A DNA stretch of 64,000 bases from Prevotellaceae bacterium MN60 (GCA_900199555.1 FZQZ01000006.1:62001-126000); one strand, 5' to 3'; shown: positions 9,134 to 19,575, counted from the first letter of the stretch. Numbers and translations are program-made. The notes: generated from the letters alone by a model not told the origin.

Positions 9134-10381
9134 TCAAGCTATTTTTGATTCTTTTTCTTTCTCTGCTTTCATTTTTGCCGAACGACTGACACTGAGAATG
9201 GCACCAACATAGGCACAATTGATAATCGTGGAGGTACCACCCTTAGAGATAAGTGGCAAAGGCTGACCGGTAACAGGAGCCAAACCAACGGCAACCATCA
9301 TATTGAACATGGCCTGAATAACCAGCAACAACCCCAGGCCCATGGCCAGGAATGCAGGGAAGTTATTCTCACATCGACTGGCGATACGCGCACAACGATA
9401 GAGCAGAATGATATATAAGAACATCACGGCAAAAGCGCCAATGATGCCTAGTTCTTCGATAACAATGGCATAGATGAAGTCGGAGAAGGCCTGTGACAGG
9501 AAGTCACGCTCTGTACTCTTACCAGGACCTTTACCGATGACACCGCTAGACACAATAGCAATATTGGCATGTGCCACCTGTGCATCTTTGTCAAGGTCGT
9601 ATTCCAACGGAGTGACATCGTCCTTACCGAATTTGAGAAGACGGCTCTTCCACGTATCAGCACGGTGGAACATCTTCTCCACAAAATTCTTTTTCTTGGG
9701 CTGCTCTACTTGTTCTGTCTTGGCCAACTGCTGTTCTTCGTCACTGATATCATGACCTACCAGCATCACCATGGAGAGAGCGAAGATAACTAAAGCAGCG
9801 ATGATGGCCACCAGTTTACCTAACTGCCTAAGTGGCACCTGACCGATAAACATCATCAAGAAGACAACAGCAAAGAGCATGGCTGCTGTTGAGAGGTTCT
9901 CCAGTCCGATAGTAAAACAAGCAGGAATCGTTACCCATAGTACCCACTTAAAGGCATTCTTATCGGCACCATCCTCACGCTGCATGGCACTGAGAATCTG
10001 AGCCACAGCCAAGACAATACTTCCTTTGGCAATCTCTGAGGGCTGGAAAGTTAAGCCGAACAAGCTAATCCATCGTCCAGCATCACCCACCTTTGTTCCT
10101 GCCAACAACACCCATAGCAATGTAACAGCAGAAATCAGCAATAAGAATGGCGTCATCAACTTGAAATAGCGGCAGGGGATATTAAGCGTGATAACTGCCA
10201 CTATCACACCAAAGATAATGGTGCTGGCATGATAGATGATAGGGCCAATATAGTTGTGCGTCTTATATGTCAGTCCGCTGGAAGCCGAGAAGACCTCCAC
10301 GATACTGATCATACAGAGGAAAAAGAACACCATCCATATGACCTTGTCGCCTTTGAAGATATTGCCGATTCGCTTATTCAT
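9134..10381 (-). CDS. ftsW: Peptidoglycan glycosyltransferase FtsW
   Basis: SEDS-family polymerase that extends septal glycan strands from lipid II with its partner penicillin-binding protein. The 415-residue protein has about ten membrane helices and the SEDS blocks WISLFGLTFQPSEIAKGSIVL and, near the C terminus, PVTGQPLPLISKGGTS. Between them is a hydrophilic loop (about residues 205-260, KTEQVEQPKKKNFVEKMF) that contains the extracytoplasmic region expected between helices 7 and 8. Its start codon overlaps the murD stop by 4 bp, so the two are translationally coupled. Confidence 0.96.
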   Translation of the reverse strand: MNKRIGNIFKGDKVIWMVFFFLCMISIVEVFSASSGLTYKTHNYIGPIIYHASTIIFGVIVAVITLNIPCRYFKLMTPFLLLISAVTLLWVLLAGTKVGDAGRWISLFGLTFQPSEIAKGSIVLAVAQILSAMQREDGADKNAFKWVLWVTIPACFTIGLENLSTAAMLFAVVFLMMFIGQVPLRQLGKLVAIIAALVIFALSMVMLVGHDISDEEQQLAKTEQVEQPKKKNFVEKMFHRADTWKSRLLKFGKDDVTPLEYDLDKDAQVAHANIAIVSSGVIGKGPGKSTERDFLSQAFSDFIYAIVIEELGIIGAFAVMFLYIILLYRCARIASRCENNFPAFLAMGLGLLLVIQAMFNMMVAVGLAPVTGQPLPLISKGGTSTIINCAYVGAILSVSRSAKMKAEKEKESKIA

Positions 10382-11709
10382 AGACTTCTTGCTAATTCCT
10401 TGAATTGTTCACCACGATCTTCCATATTCTTGAAGAGGTCGAAAGAAGCACAACAAGGACTGAGCAGCACGGTCATACCAGGCTCAGCCATCTCGTAACA
10501 TGCCTTAACGCAGTCCTTCATAGAATGAGTATCACGAACAGGGATGCCCAGGGCATCGAAGTTGTCGTGCAACTTCTGATTGTCAGCACCGAGGTATACC
10601 AGTCCTGCACATTTCTCCTTAACCAATGGCTTGATGGGCTCGTAGTCGTTACCCTTATCCTTACCACCAATGATAAGAATAGTCTTGGTCTTCATCGACT
10701 CCAACGCATACCAGCAGGCATCTACATTGGTGGCCTTTGAGTCGTTGATATATTGCACACCACGCACGGTGCATACCTTCTCCAAGCGATGTTCTACGCC
10801 AGGGAAGTCGCTGAGTGACTGACGGATAACCTCTTTCTTAATACCTGCAATATTGGTAGCGATACCTGCTGCCAAAGAGTTGTAGATATTATGTTTTCCC
10901 GTAAGGCTCAATGCCTCCTGCTCCATATTGAATGGTGTGGGCTTTTCAATCTTGTATTGTCCCTCCTCGATATAACCGATAGAACCCTTTTCCTTCAGTT
11001 CAGAGAAGGGATATTGGATAGCTTTGATATCGTATTTCTCCAATTCACGCTGGATAATGGGGTCGTCATTCCAGTATATGAATGCATCCTGAGGGGTCTG
11101 GTTCTGGATGATGCGCATCTTGGCATCAACATAGTTCTGCATCTCAAAATTATAGCGATCCAGATGGTCAGGCGTGATATTCAGCAGAATGGCGATATCT
11201 GCACGGAAATTGTACATGTTGTCCAGTTGGAAGGAACTGAGCTCAATAACATAGTAGTCATGTGGTTCCTCGGCAACCTGCAAAGCCAGCGAGTTACCAA
11301 TATTACCAGCCAAACCGACATCATAGCCGGCCTCTTTGAAGATATGGTAGATGAGACTCGTAGTGGTAGTCTTACCATTAGAACCCGTGATGCATACCAT
11401 CTTAGAGTTGGTATAGCGACCTGCAAACTCTATCTCACTGATGATATGAATACCCTTCTCCTTGATTTTAACAATCATGGGAGCTGTATCAGGAATGCCA
11501 GGACTCTTGATAATCTCGTCTGCATTGAGAATCTTTTCTTCGCTATGCTGACCTTCTTCCCATGCAATCTGGTGGTCGTCAAGCTGTTTCTTGTACTTGT
11601 CGCTAATCTTCGACATGTCACTAACGAACACATCGAAACCTTCTTTCTTGGCAAGTACGGCAGCACCTGCGCCACTCTCGCCTGCTCCTAATATGACGAT
11701 TCTCTTCAT
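10378..11709 (-). CDS. murD: UDP-N-acetylmuramoyl-L-alanine--D-glutamate ligase MurD
   Basis: Cytoplasmic Mur ligase adding D-glutamate to UDP-MurNAc-L-Ala. The 443-residue protein begins with the Rossmann loop VILGAGESGAGAA, then the P-loop GSNGKTTTTSLIYH (about 109-122), the NITPDHLDRY block, and YINDSKATNVDA plus GGKDKGNDY in the C-terminal domain, which are typical of MurD. It is 18 bp after mraY and overlaps ftsW by 4 bp. Confidence 0.97.
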   Translation of the reverse strand: MKRIVILGAGESGAGAAVLAKKEGFDVFVSDMSKISDKYKKQLDDHQIAWEEGQHSEEKILNADEIIKSPGIPDTAPMIVKIKEKGIHIISEIEFAGRYTNSKMVCITGSNGKTTTTSLIYHIFKEAGYDVGLAGNIGNSLALQVAEEPHDYYVIELSSFQLDNMYNFRADIAILLNITPDHLDRYNFEMQNYVDAKMRIIQNQTPQDAFIYWNDDPIIQRELEKYDIKAIQYPFSELKEKGSIGYIEEGQYKIEKPTPFNMEQEALSLTGKHNIYNSLAAGIATNIAGIKKEVIRQSLSDFPGVEHRLEKVCTVRGVQYINDSKATNVDACWYALESMKTKTILIIGGKDKGNDYEPIKPLVKEKCAGLVYLGADNQKLHDNFDALGIPVRDTHSMKDCVKACYEMAEPGMTVLLSPCCASFDLFKNMEDRGEQFKELARSL

Positions 11710-11727
11710 TTGTGTTATTCGTTATTT

Positions 11728-12999
11728 TTATCTTATCTTCAATGTTATAATCGCTAATGCAGCTAATATGATGGTCGTAATCCAGAAACGAACCGTAATC
11801 TTCGACTCGTGGAACGGACGATGTGGCCATCCCTTCAGGATATAGGTGCTCGTAGCATCGAGCTGACTATCCAACTTACGGAAAGTATCATGGATGGGAG
11901 TAGCACGGAATACACGTACGCGCTGTCCCTTACGCTTCTTAAACTTAAACCATTGTGTCTGAATGATAACGCTGAGACTCTCAATGAAGAAGATACCGCA
12001 AAGGATTGGCAACATCAATTCCTTGTGAATAATAATAGCGCAGACACCAATAATACCACCAATGGTCAGCGAACCCGTATCGCCCATAAATACCTGAGCA
12101 GGATAGGCGTTATACCAAAGGAAACCGATCATAGCTCCAATGAAAGCACTAAGGAATACTACCAACTCCTCAGAGCCTGGAATATACATGATGTCGAAAT
12201 AGGCTGCATAGATGATATGTGACGACACATAACTGAATATCAATAGCGCCACACCTATAATGGCAGAGTTACCAGCACACATACCATCCATACCGTCATT
12301 GAGGTTTGCACCATTAGAAACAGCTGTTACCACAAAGATAGTCATGATAACAAACAGTATCCAACCAGCTGCCACCTTGTATTTACCGCAGAAAGCCATC
12401 ACGTTAGAATAGTTCAGGTTGTGATTCTTGATGAACGGAATCGTAGTCTGCAATGACTTGACTGACTGGGGCTGATGCTTTACAACAATCTCCTGATTCT
12501 GTTGTGGTACAGAGATATTCTCACGAACAACGGCATCGGGGCTCAACCATAATACCAGACCAACGATAAAGCCGATAGACACCTGTCCGATGATCTTATA
12601 CTTTCCTTTCAGTCCATCCTTATTCTTGCGGAATATCTTGATATAGTCATCCATGAAGCCAAGGAATCCCAACCATACTGTTGTAATAATCATCAACAAC
12701 AGATAGATGTTACGCATACGACCCAACAACAAGACAGGAACCAAGATGGCAACAATGATGATGATACCACCCATCGTTGGTACGCCCTTCTTCTCAATAC
12801 CAAATGGGTCGATACTTGGGTCGCGGGCTGTCTCGGCAATATTGCGACGCTTCATCCATTTGATGAAATACTCACCAAACCATGCTGAAATCATCAGCGA
12901 CAGGATAAGTGCCAACAGTGCACGGAAAGAGATGTACGACCAGATGTGTGCACCTGGTATGTTGAACTGTTCTAAGAAACGGAAGATATAGTATAACAT
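11728..12999 (-). CDS. mraY: Phospho-MurNAc-pentapeptide transferase MraY
   Basis: Integral membrane enzyme that transfers phospho-MurNAc-pentapeptide to undecaprenyl phosphate, giving lipid I. Seen: KKGVPTMGGIIII, the aspartate motif GFMDDYIK, NLNDGMDGMCAG with catalytic aspartate, and the cytoplasmic block RVRVFRATPIHDTFRK. At 423 residues it is about 60 longer than the enterobacterial enzyme; the extra length lies in a hydrophilic insertion around residues 155-200 (VPQQNQEIVVKHQPQ), as is usual in Bacteroidota. 18 bp after murE. Confidence 0.97.
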   Translation of the reverse strand: MLYYIFRFLEQFNIPGAHIWSYISFRALLALILSLMISAWFGEYFIKWMKRRNIAETARDPSIDPFGIEKKGVPTMGGIIIIVAILVPVLLLGRMRNIYLLLMIITTVWLGFLGFMDDYIKIFRKNKDGLKGKYKIIGQVSIGFIVGLVLWLSPDAVVRENISVPQQNQEIVVKHQPQSVKSLQTTIPFIKNHNLNYSNVMAFCGKYKVAAGWILFVIMTIFVVTAVSNGANLNDGMDGMCAGNSAIIGVALLIFSYVSSHIIYAAYFDIMYIPGSEELVVFLSAFIGAMIGFLWYNAYPAQVFMGDTGSLTIGGIIGVCAIIIHKELMLPILCGIFFIESLSVIIQTQWFKFKKRKGQRVRVFRATPIHDTFRKLDSQLDATSTYILKGWPHRPFHESKITVRFWITTIILAALAIITLKIR

Positions 13000-13017
13000 G
13001 AGAATAAAGATTTAAGA

Positions 13018-14475
13018 TTAGACATTAAAAATTTCTCTCACTATCTCACGATCATCGAAATGATGCTTGACTCCCTTAATCTCCTGGTAATCCTCATGTC
13101 CCTTTCCTGCAATGAGGATAACATCGCCCTTCTCTGCCATCATACAGGCAGTACGAATAGCTTCTTTACGATCAACGATAGATACGACCTTCTTCATCTG
13201 CTGAGCATTCAGACCAGCCAACATATCATTGATAATATCCTGTGGCTCTTCGAAACGAGGATTATCAGAGGTGATGATAACGCGGTCACTCTGCTTAACA
13301 GCCTCTTGAGCCATCAATGGGCGCTTACCTTTATCACGATTACCACCAGCACCACATACTGTCAGCACCTTGCCTTGCTTACCATCAAGCACCTCATGAA
13401 TGGCATTGAGCACATTCTCCAAGGCATCAGGTGTATGGGCATAGTCTACAATAGCTGTTACGCCCTCTGCAGAGCGGATGGGCTCCAAGCGACCAGCGAC
13501 ACTCTTCAAAGTACTGAGTACGAGCAAGATGTCTTCAGGCTTCTTACCCAGCATAACAGCAGCACCATAGACTGCCAACAGGTTCGATACATTGAACTTA
13601 CCGATAAACTGCACGCCTACCTCACGACCATTGATATCAAGGTACATACCCTCGAAGTGGCACTCGATGATGCGAGCACGGAAATCAGCCATCTGACGTA
13701 CAGAGTAGTTCTTAACCTGTGCCTTACAGTTCTGTACCATCACACTGCCATTCTTATCGTCGGCATTGGTGATAGCAAAAGCATCCTTATCCAAACCGTC
13801 AAAGAAAGCCTTCTTGGCATCGCGATAGTTTTCAAAGGTCTTATGATAATCCAGATGGTCGCGTGTAAGGTTGGTGAACAGACCACCTGCAAACGTCAAA
13901 CCGCCGATACGACGCTGTGCAATAGCATGACTAGAACATTCCATGAAAGCATACTCACAACCGGCTTCCACCATCTGGTGTAGCAGTTTGTTCAACTCGA
14001 TAGGATCGGGAGTGGTGTGGTCTGCAGGAATAGGCTCTTCCTCAATATAGTTGCATACGGTAGAAAGCAATCCACACTTATGACCGAACTTGCGGAACAT
14101 GTGATACAGCAGAGTTGCAATGGTAGTCTTACCATTTGTACCTGTCACACCTACGAGTTTCAGATGCTGTGATGGCTCGCCATAGAAGACAGTAGCTACA
14201 GGACCTACAGCCTCTTCTGTAGATGCTACCTGAACATAGGTAACACCTGTATTGTTAGCATCCTCTGGCATATCCTCGCACAAGACAGCTGCAGCACCTA
14301 ACTCTAAAGCTTTCGGAATAAAGCGATGACCATCCACCTGTGTACCCTTGATAGCTACAAAGAGGTGACCTTGCTCTATCTTACGAGAGTCAATGTTCAC
14401 ACCAGTGATATCTACATCCAGATTGCCGACAACGGCAATAGGCTTGACGTATTTTAGCAGTTCGTTCAGTTTCAT
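13018..14475 (-). CDS. murE: UDP-N-acetylmuramoyl-tripeptide synthetase MurE
   Basis: Mur ligase that adds the third residue of the stem peptide. The 485-residue sequence has the P-loop [19 protein letters not shown] (about 108-126), the [11 protein letters not shown] segment, [20 protein letters not shown], and the C-terminal [12 protein letters not shown] and [14 protein letters not shown]. The DNPR motif marks meso-diaminopimelate as the added residue, in line with dapB at 40546. 18 bp upstream of mraY and 31 bp after the penicillin-binding protein gene. Confidence 0.97.
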   Translation of the reverse strand: MKLNELLKYVKPIAVVGNLDVDITGVNIDSRKIEQGHLFVAIKGTQVDGHRFIPKALELGAAAVLCEDMPEDANNTGVTYVQVASTEEAVGPVATVFYGEPSQHLKLVGVTGTNGKTTIATLLYHMFRKFGHKCGLLSTVCNYIEEEPIPADHTTPDPIELNKLLHQMVEAGCEYAFMECSSHAIAQRRIGGLTFAGGLFTNLTRDHLDYHKTFENYRDAKKAFFDGLDKDAFAITNADDKNGSVMVQNCKAQVKNYSVRQMADFRARIIECHFEGMYLDINGREVGVQFIGKFNVSNLLAVYGAAVMLGKKPEDILLVLSTLKSVAGRLEPIRSAEGVTAIVDYAHTPDALENVLNAIHEVLDGKQGKVLTVCGAGGNRDKGKRPLMAQEAVKQSDRVIITSDNPRFEEPQDIINDMLAGLNAQQMKKVVSIVDRKEAIRTACMMAEKGDVILIAGKGHEDYQEIKGVKHHFDDREIVREIFNV

Positions 14476-14506
14476 AATACCTTATTATATATATGTCTTT
14501 TGTTTT

Positions 14507-16702
14507 TTATTCTAATGTTAATATGCACTCAGCGCCTTTTTCAGCAATCTTTCCTGCCGGGAGGCTCTGCTGCTTTACTTTACCACGCCCATGCACTTTT
14601 ACGCGCAGTCCGTAGGTTTCCAAGAGGAAAACGGCATCTTTGGCACCCATACCCGTAACATTGGGGATGGTCTTCTCGCTCGTCTTAGTTCTTTTCAGTG
14701 CTACTTCGTTACTACGACGCTCTGTGGTTCCCCATATAGGATTACCGTGTGCATAGCTTCCATCCCAATGGTTATTGGTCTTGATGCCTAATGCAGTCAA
14801 TACCTGACTAGCTGCAGCAATATTACCATTCTTCACATCAGGGATGATGATAGAATTCTCATCGCGAGCATCATCAACACGCACCTTCAGATTGCGTGCC
14901 ATCACACCCTCAGCAATATGATGGAATACAACACCACTCATACCACCACCCGAAGCTGGCAGACCAGTCTTCTTCAAGCAGACGATACAAGAATAGCGAG
15001 GATTGTCTGCAGGGAAGTAGCCACAGAACGACAACCAATAGCGCGTAACACCAGAGTGATAGCTACCATGCTGGTCGGCCACCTGAGCTGTACCCGTCTT
15101 TCCTGCTACCTTAAACAATGGAGAACCAGCCTTACGTCCAAGACCCTGACTCACCACATGCTCCAAAATAGTCTGCATCGTCTTGATAGCTTTGGGCTTG
15201 GCGATACGTTCCTTGATAACCTCTGGTTCGAACTCTGCAATAGTCTCACCATTCTTGACGATCTTCTTGACAAAGCGCGGACGCATCATCTTACCATCAT
15301 TAGCAATGGCATTATAGAAGGTCACCGTATTAATAGGTGCTATCTGAGTTTCATATCCAATAGACATCCATGGCAGTGCTGTCTTACTCCAGTTGTCGTA
15401 TTGTCCACGCTTATTCTTATGAGGCATACGAATACGTGGAGGCAGGTAACCCACCAAAGGAAGTTTCAAGTCTTCATGAATACCTACGCGATAGAGTCCC
15501 TTGACATATTTCTCAGGATTCTTTCCATAGAACTTATCAATCACATGACTTACACCGATATTAGAACTAACCTCCAAAGTGCGAGCCACATTGATATCCT
15601 GATAGCCACCACGACGCCAGTTGTGGTCCTTCATCCAGCGACCATGCATCTCTCGCACACCACTACCAGTACTGATAACATAAGAGGTGTCCACCACTTC
15701 GTCATCAAGAGCTACCAAGAAAGAGGCTACCTTAAATACAGAACCTGGCTCACAACGATAGCTGATAGCAGAGTTGACAGCCTCAACATATTGACTATTT
15801 CCGTTGTCGTCGGTGGTACGTATCATGTTGACAATAGCCTTAACATCACCTGTTGCCACCTCCATCAGAATAGCAACACCCATCTCACCATTGATAAGAT
15901 TCAGCTCGTCGACAAGAGCACGCTCTGCCAAGTCTTGCATATTCACATCAATGGTTGTGACAATATCTGCACCATCAATAGGTAGCGTCACAGGGATATT
16001 CATATACTTATTGAGTATCTTGCGACGACCATTAATACCGGGTGTTCCACGCAAAATAGAGTCGTAAGCCAGTTCCAGACCATAGTAGGCTGAGTCTTTG
16101 GCACCAAACAAGCCACCAACAGTACGCTTAGCCAATGAACCGAACGGACGACGACGTGAGTTATATTCTTCCCAGCAAAAACCACCTTTATACTTAGGAA
16201 GATTCAGGAAGGGAAGGCTCTTTACTTCTACAAAAGTATTATAGCTGATACGTTTGGGCCAGATATTCCACCAACGTGAACCAATAGTGGTCTCACCCGT
16301 CTTCTTATTATATACTTCCTTGTGGCGACCTCTCTCCAAGTCCGCTTTGAACTCGGCAGCCGACTTGCTGGGGAATATTCTGTTAAGTCCCTCACAAAGA
16401 GAGTCTACCTTGTCCAACCATAGCGAGTCATTCTCAAAACCTGCAGCTTGGAAGTCAATAAAAATTTTATATTCAGGTATTGAGCTGGCCATCAGCTGAC
16501 CATCACTACTTAGAATATTACCACGATTAGGCTTCACACTAACACTATCACGCTTCAATCGGTCAGCCACCTCAGTCCAGTACTGTTTCTTAACCGTCAT
16601 GATATAGAAGGCTTTGCCGATAACAGCAAAACCGATGAGCGTCAGCACTACAGCGATTAGCATGTAGCGAGGCATTACTTTACTATTATTAAACCTGCTC
16701 AT
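14507..16702 (-). CDS. ftsI: Division-specific transpeptidase (FtsI/PBP3 type) with PASTA domain
   Basis: Class B penicillin-binding protein that cross-links septal peptidoglycan. The 731-residue protein has an N-terminal membrane helix (about 11-32), a dimerisation domain, and a transpeptidase domain with the active-site serine in CEPGSVFKVASF, SSNIGVSH as the SxN motif and KTGTAQV as the KTG motif. A PASTA domain forms the last about 60 residues (TIPNVTGMGAKDAVFLL). It overlaps the FtsL-like gene by 4 bp, the usual FtsL-FtsI coupling. Confidence 0.96.
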   Translation of the reverse strand: MSRFNNSKVMPRYMLIAVVLTLIGFAVIGKAFYIMTVKKQYWTEVADRLKRDSVSVKPNRGNILSSDGQLMASSIPEYKIFIDFQAAGFENDSLWLDKVDSLCEGLNRIFPSKSAAEFKADLERGRHKEVYNKKTGETTIGSRWWNIWPKRISYNTFVEVKSLPFLNLPKYKGGFCWEEYNSRRRPFGSLAKRTVGGLFGAKDSAYYGLELAYDSILRGTPGINGRRKILNKYMNIPVTLPIDGADIVTTIDVNMQDLAERALVDELNLINGEMGVAILMEVATGDVKAIVNMIRTTDDNGNSQYVEAVNSAISYRCEPGSVFKVASFLVALDDEVVDTSYVISTGSGVREMHGRWMKDHNWRRGGYQDINVARTLEVSSNIGVSHVIDKFYGKNPEKYVKGLYRVGIHEDLKLPLVGYLPPRIRMPHKNKRGQYDNWSKTALPWMSIGYETQIAPINTVTFYNAIANDGKMMRPRFVKKIVKNGETIAEFEPEVIKERIAKPKAIKTMQTILEHVVSQGLGRKAGSPLFKVAGKTGTAQVADQHGSYHSGVTRYWLSFCGYFPADNPRYSCIVCLKKTGLPASGGGMSGVVFHHIAEGVMARNLKVRVDDARDENSIIIPDVKNGNIAAASQVLTALGIKTNNHWDGSYAHGNPIWGTTERRSNEVALKRTKTSEKTIPNVTGMGAKDAVFLLETYGLRVKVHGRGKVKQQSLPAGKIAEKGAECILTLE

Positions 16703-17166
16703 TCTGGTACTTCTATAATATAGGGTGGCTGGTCTGCTTGGTGAAGCAGCGAGTCTTTATTCTGTTTTAAGATATCCAAGACATGACTCTCACGGCATTT
16801 CTCTGTCAGTGTACTTGACGAGCTTAACGCCTTGAACTTGGCATCTTTCAATTCATTCTCCATACGATCAATAGTCAGCATATCCTGCTGGCACTGGTAA
16901 CGGAAGGCAACATACAGCGTAGAGAAAGCAACAATCAACACGAATAGCCAAATCTGCGAACGAACCATCTCGGTGGTCAGTAGGTCACCACCAAGAATTG
17001 TACGCAGGTTTAACTGCGATGAGGGTCTGGGATCTTCCTCACGCACAGTCTCCTTGATTTTCTTCAGTGTCTCTTTGAGGTCGGTCTCACCCTGTTCCAT
17101 CTCTGGGTTCAGGTCATCATCCTCTAGGAGTTGCTCGTCGTGTATATTATCTTCTGTCATTTTCAT
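16699..17166 (-). CDS. ftsL: FtsL-like cell division protein
   Basis: A 155-residue bitopic protein: acidic cytoplasmic tail of about 70 residues, one membrane helix (about 72-90, QIWLFVLIVAFSTLYVAF), then a short periplasmic coiled coil (MLTIDRMENELKDAKFKAL). This topology and its place between rsmH (1 bp gap) and ftsI (4-bp overlap) fit FtsL, which joins FtsQ and FtsB in activating FtsW-FtsI. Sequence alone would not identify it; the cytoplasmic tail is longer than in enterobacteria. Confidence 0.85.
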   Translation of the reverse strand: MKMTEDNIHDEQLLEDDDLNPEMEQGETDLKETLKKIKETVREEDPRPSSQLNLRTILGGDLLTTEMVRSQIWLFVLIVAFSTLYVAFRYQCQQDMLTIDRMENELKDAKFKALSSSSTLTEKCRESHVLDILKQNKDSLLHQADQPPYIIEVPE

Positions 17167-17167
17167 T

Positions 17168-18088
17168 TTAGATTTTTTCTGCTATTCTAAGCTTGGCACT
17201 ACGGCTTCGTGGGTTAGTAATCTCTTCCTCGTGAGCTGGTACGATAACCTTGTTGTTTACCAACTTGAATGGGGTTTGAATACGTCCAAAGAAATCTTGG
17301 TTGACTTTTCCCTCTACATTACCAGTCTTCATCACGTTTTTCACGATGCGATCTTCCAAGGAGTGATAAGTAATCACACTCAATCGTCCTCCCTCTTTCA
17401 GCAGATTAGTAGCACCTATCAGCATCTCGCGTAGGGCGTCCATCTCATGGTTTACTTCTATGCGCAAAGCCTGATAAAACTTTGCCATATCTTTTTTCCA
17501 TAGGCCATTGGTCGCTGAGCATTGAATATTCAGCGCATCCATCAGATGCTGCGTCGTCTCAATGCGTTGGTTTTGGCGATATTTTGCAATAGATCTAGCC
17601 AATCGGCGAGAGTCTTTCAGTTCTCCATAGAGATACAGAACGTCTGCCAATTGCTCTTCCGTATAGTCGTTGAGTATATCGGCGGCTGTCTTACCGGCAC
17701 GATTATTCATACGCATATCCAATGGGGCATCAAAGCGGAAAGAGAATCCACGCGTCTCGTCGTCGAAATGGTGACTTGATACGCCCAAATCAGCCAACAA
17801 GCCATCAATCTTCTCAACCCCATAGTATTGCATCCAGTTTTCGATATATCTGAAATTACTGCGTACAAAAGTAAACTTATCATCTGCCACGATGTTATTC
17901 TCCGCATCAGCATCTTGGTCAAAGCTATAGAGATGACCTTTGTCGCCTAATCGGGACAAAATCTCTTTAGAATGGCCGCCACCGCCAAAAGTAACATCCA
18001 CATAGATGCCATCGGGCTGAATATTCAGTCCGTCAACACTCTCTTTCAAGAGCACTGGTACATGATAGGTCTCTGCAGTAATCATCAT
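17168..18088 (-). CDS. rsmH: 16S rRNA (cytosine-N4)-methyltransferase RsmH
   Basis: SAM-dependent enzyme that N4-methylates the P-site cytidine of 16S rRNA (position 1402 in E. coli). The 306-residue protein has the start YHVPVLLKESVDGL, motif I VDVTFGGGGHSKEIL, LADLGVSSHHFDDETRGFSFR, and near the end YHSLEDRIVKN, all RsmH hallmarks. The ATG overlaps the mraZ stop by 4 bp. Second gene of the dcw cluster as in most bacteria. Confidence 0.97.
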   Translation of the reverse strand: MMITAETYHVPVLLKESVDGLNIQPDGIYVDVTFGGGGHSKEILSRLGDKGHLYSFDQDADAENNIVADDKFTFVRSNFRYIENWMQYYGVEKIDGLLADLGVSSHHFDDETRGFSFRFDAPLDMRMNNRAGKTAADILNDYTEEQLADVLYLYGELKDSRRLARSIAKYRQNQRIETTQHLMDALNIQCSATNGLWKKDMAKFYQALRIEVNHEMDALREMLIGATNLLKEGGRLSVITYHSLEDRIVKNVMKTGNVEGKVNQDFFGRIQTPFKLVNNKVIVPAHEEEITNPRSRSAKLRIAEKI

Positions 18089-18537
18089 TCTTCCTCCTTA
18101 TCCATCAGTGTTTCCAGAGCCTCTCCAAACTCCTCGGGGCTCATCTGATGCTGTTCAGCTTTGGCATTGCTCCATATCTCGATGGTATCACCCATGCCTA
18201 TGAATTTAACATCTTGCTCAATGTCAGCCAGACGAAGATAGCGCTTGGGTACCAAGAAACGACCATTACCATCAAGGGTAACAATCTCTACTTCACTCAC
18301 AAACTGACGGAACACTTGCTGATGCTGCTTGTTCCAACGATTCAGTCGCTGACGCAAGGCATCCATCTGCTCATTCCACACGTTTTCAGGATAGAGTACC
18401 AGGCAAGGCTGAAAAATATCCTTGCGCAACACCAAACGCTCCTCACCGCTCACCTGCAGCATCTTACGGAAGACTGCGGGGAGGAAGGCGCGCCCTTTGG
18501 CGTCCATCTTGGCTTCTATATTACCTAAAAATCGCAT
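18085..18537 (-). CDS. mraZ: Transcriptional regulator MraZ
   Basis: First gene of the dcw cluster. The 150-residue protein has two SpoVT/AbrB-like swapped-hairpin halves: MDAKGRAFLPAVFRK (about 11-25) and LDGNGRFLVPKRYLR (about 89-103), each with the DxxGR pattern. In other bacteria MraZ binds direct repeats upstream of its own gene and represses the cluster. A TACCTTTG -7 box lies 35 bp ahead of the start. I see no clear array of repeated MraZ operator boxes there. Confidence 0.95.
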   Translation of the reverse strand: MRFLGNIEAKMDAKGRAFLPAVFRKMLQVSGEERLVLRKDIFQPCLVLYPENVWNEQMDALRQRLNRWNKQHQQVFRQFVSEVEIVTLDGNGRFLVPKRYLRLADIEQDVKFIGMGDTIEIWSNAKAEQHQMSPEEFGEALETLMDKEEE

Positions 18538-18571
18538 GCGTACTTATATAATAAAAAACTAGTTTCGGATG

Positions 18572-18579
18572 CAAAGGTA
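18572..18579 (-). promoter_or_regulatory. -7 box for the dcw cluster
   Basis: TACCTTTG on the minus strand matches the Bacteroidota -7 consensus TAnnTTTG, 35 bp before mraZ. A matching TTTG at -33 is not visible, so this is supported by one box and by position only. Confidence 0.55.
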
Positions 18580-18695
18580 CATATTTCCCTCCACATTCCT
18601 CCACTTTTCCCCACTTTTTTTGAGTGAAAAGATGCAAAAGATTGCTTATTTGCGCAAATTTCTGTGAAAAGTGCAATTTTTAAAACATTTTTGCG

Positions 18696-18703
18696 TATAT
18701 TTG
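18696..18703 (+). promoter_or_regulatory. -7 box for the glsA-to-GH97 gene run
   Basis: TATATTTG on the plus strand, 26 bp before the ATG at 18730, matches TAnnTTTG. No TTTG lies at the expected 19-21 bp upstream. With the mraZ box it makes a divergent promoter region at 18538-18729. Confidence 0.5.
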
Positions 18704-18729
18704 CATGCTGTTAGTGCTTGAAGAGAGAA

Positions 18730-19554
18730 ATGGGACAGATTACTGAGAAGACTATCGACATCGACAGTATCTTAAAGAACAAGATGGGGAATAAATCCAA
18801 ATGGATTCCTCGTCCGTTGGTGTCGTGGCTTAAACGTATCGCCCATCAAGATCAAGTCAATGCCTTTCTTTGGGAGTCACGCGACAAGGTGGGCACTCCA
18901 TGGCTCGAAGCCTGTGTGGACTACCTGAAGATGACACTAGTGGTGGAGGGAGAAGAGAATCTTCCCGACCCCAATGACGGTCGCCTTTACACCTTCGTAT
19001 CTAACCATCCTTTGGGTGGTGAAGATGGTGTAGCACTAGGCGCACTCATAGGTCGTCACTACGATTCACACTTCCGCTATTTGGTCAACGACTTGTTGAT
19101 GTATCTGCCAGGACTTGCTCCACTGTGCATTCCCATCAACAAAACAGGTAAGGCTAGTCGCAACTTCCCTGCAATGGTAGAGGCAGGATTTCAGAGTGAC
19201 AATCACATGTTGATGTTCCCTGCCGGACTCTGCTCACGCCGTCACAATAATGAGATTCGCGATATTGCATGGAAGAAGACCTTCATCTCTAAGAGCGTAG
19301 AATGTCAGCGCGATGTAGTACCCATCCACTTTGGTGGTCAGAATTCAGGGTTCTTCTATCGACTAGCCAACTTCTCCGATCGGTATTTACCCTTCAACTT
19401 GGCTATGCTGTTTCTGGTTGACGAGATGTATAAGAACGTAGGAAAAACCTTTCGTGTCGCCATCGGCAAACCCATTCCCTGGCAGACATTCGACAAGAGT
19501 AAGAGCCCTACAGAATGGGCGCAATACGTTCAAGATATTGTCTATAACCTATAA
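18730..19554 (+). CDS. glsA: Lysophospholipid-acyltransferase-fold O-acyltransferase (GlsA-like)
   Basis: A 274-residue PlsC-fold acyltransferase. The acceptor motif is NHPLGGEDG (histidine and aspartate five residues apart, as in this haemolysin-like subfamily), followed by FPAGLCSRR as the second block. In Bacteroides the GlsA/GlsB pair makes glycine lipids: GlsB attaches a 3-hydroxy fatty acid to glycine and GlsA adds the second acyl chain to its hydroxyl. The next gene here is the GlsB-type enzyme, 21 bp downstream, which supports the call. I choose the ATG at 18730 over an upstream TTG at 18718. Acts on the cytoplasmic side of the inner membrane. Confidence 0.8.
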   Translation: MGQITEKTIDIDSILKNKMGNKSKWIPRPLVSWLKRIAHQDQVNAFLWESRDKVGTPWLEACVDYLKMTLVVEGEENLPDPNDGRLYTFVSNHPLGGEDGVALGALIGRHYDSHFRYLVNDLLMYLPGLAPLCIPINKTGKASRNFPAMVEAGFQSDNHMLMFPAGLCSRRHNNEIRDIAWKKTFISKSVECQRDVVPIHFGGQNSGFFYRLANFSDRYLPFNLAMLFLVDEMYKNVGKTFRVAIGKPIPWQTFDKSKSPTEWAQYVQDIVYNL

Positions 19555-19575
19555 AACGATAATACACTAATCCAA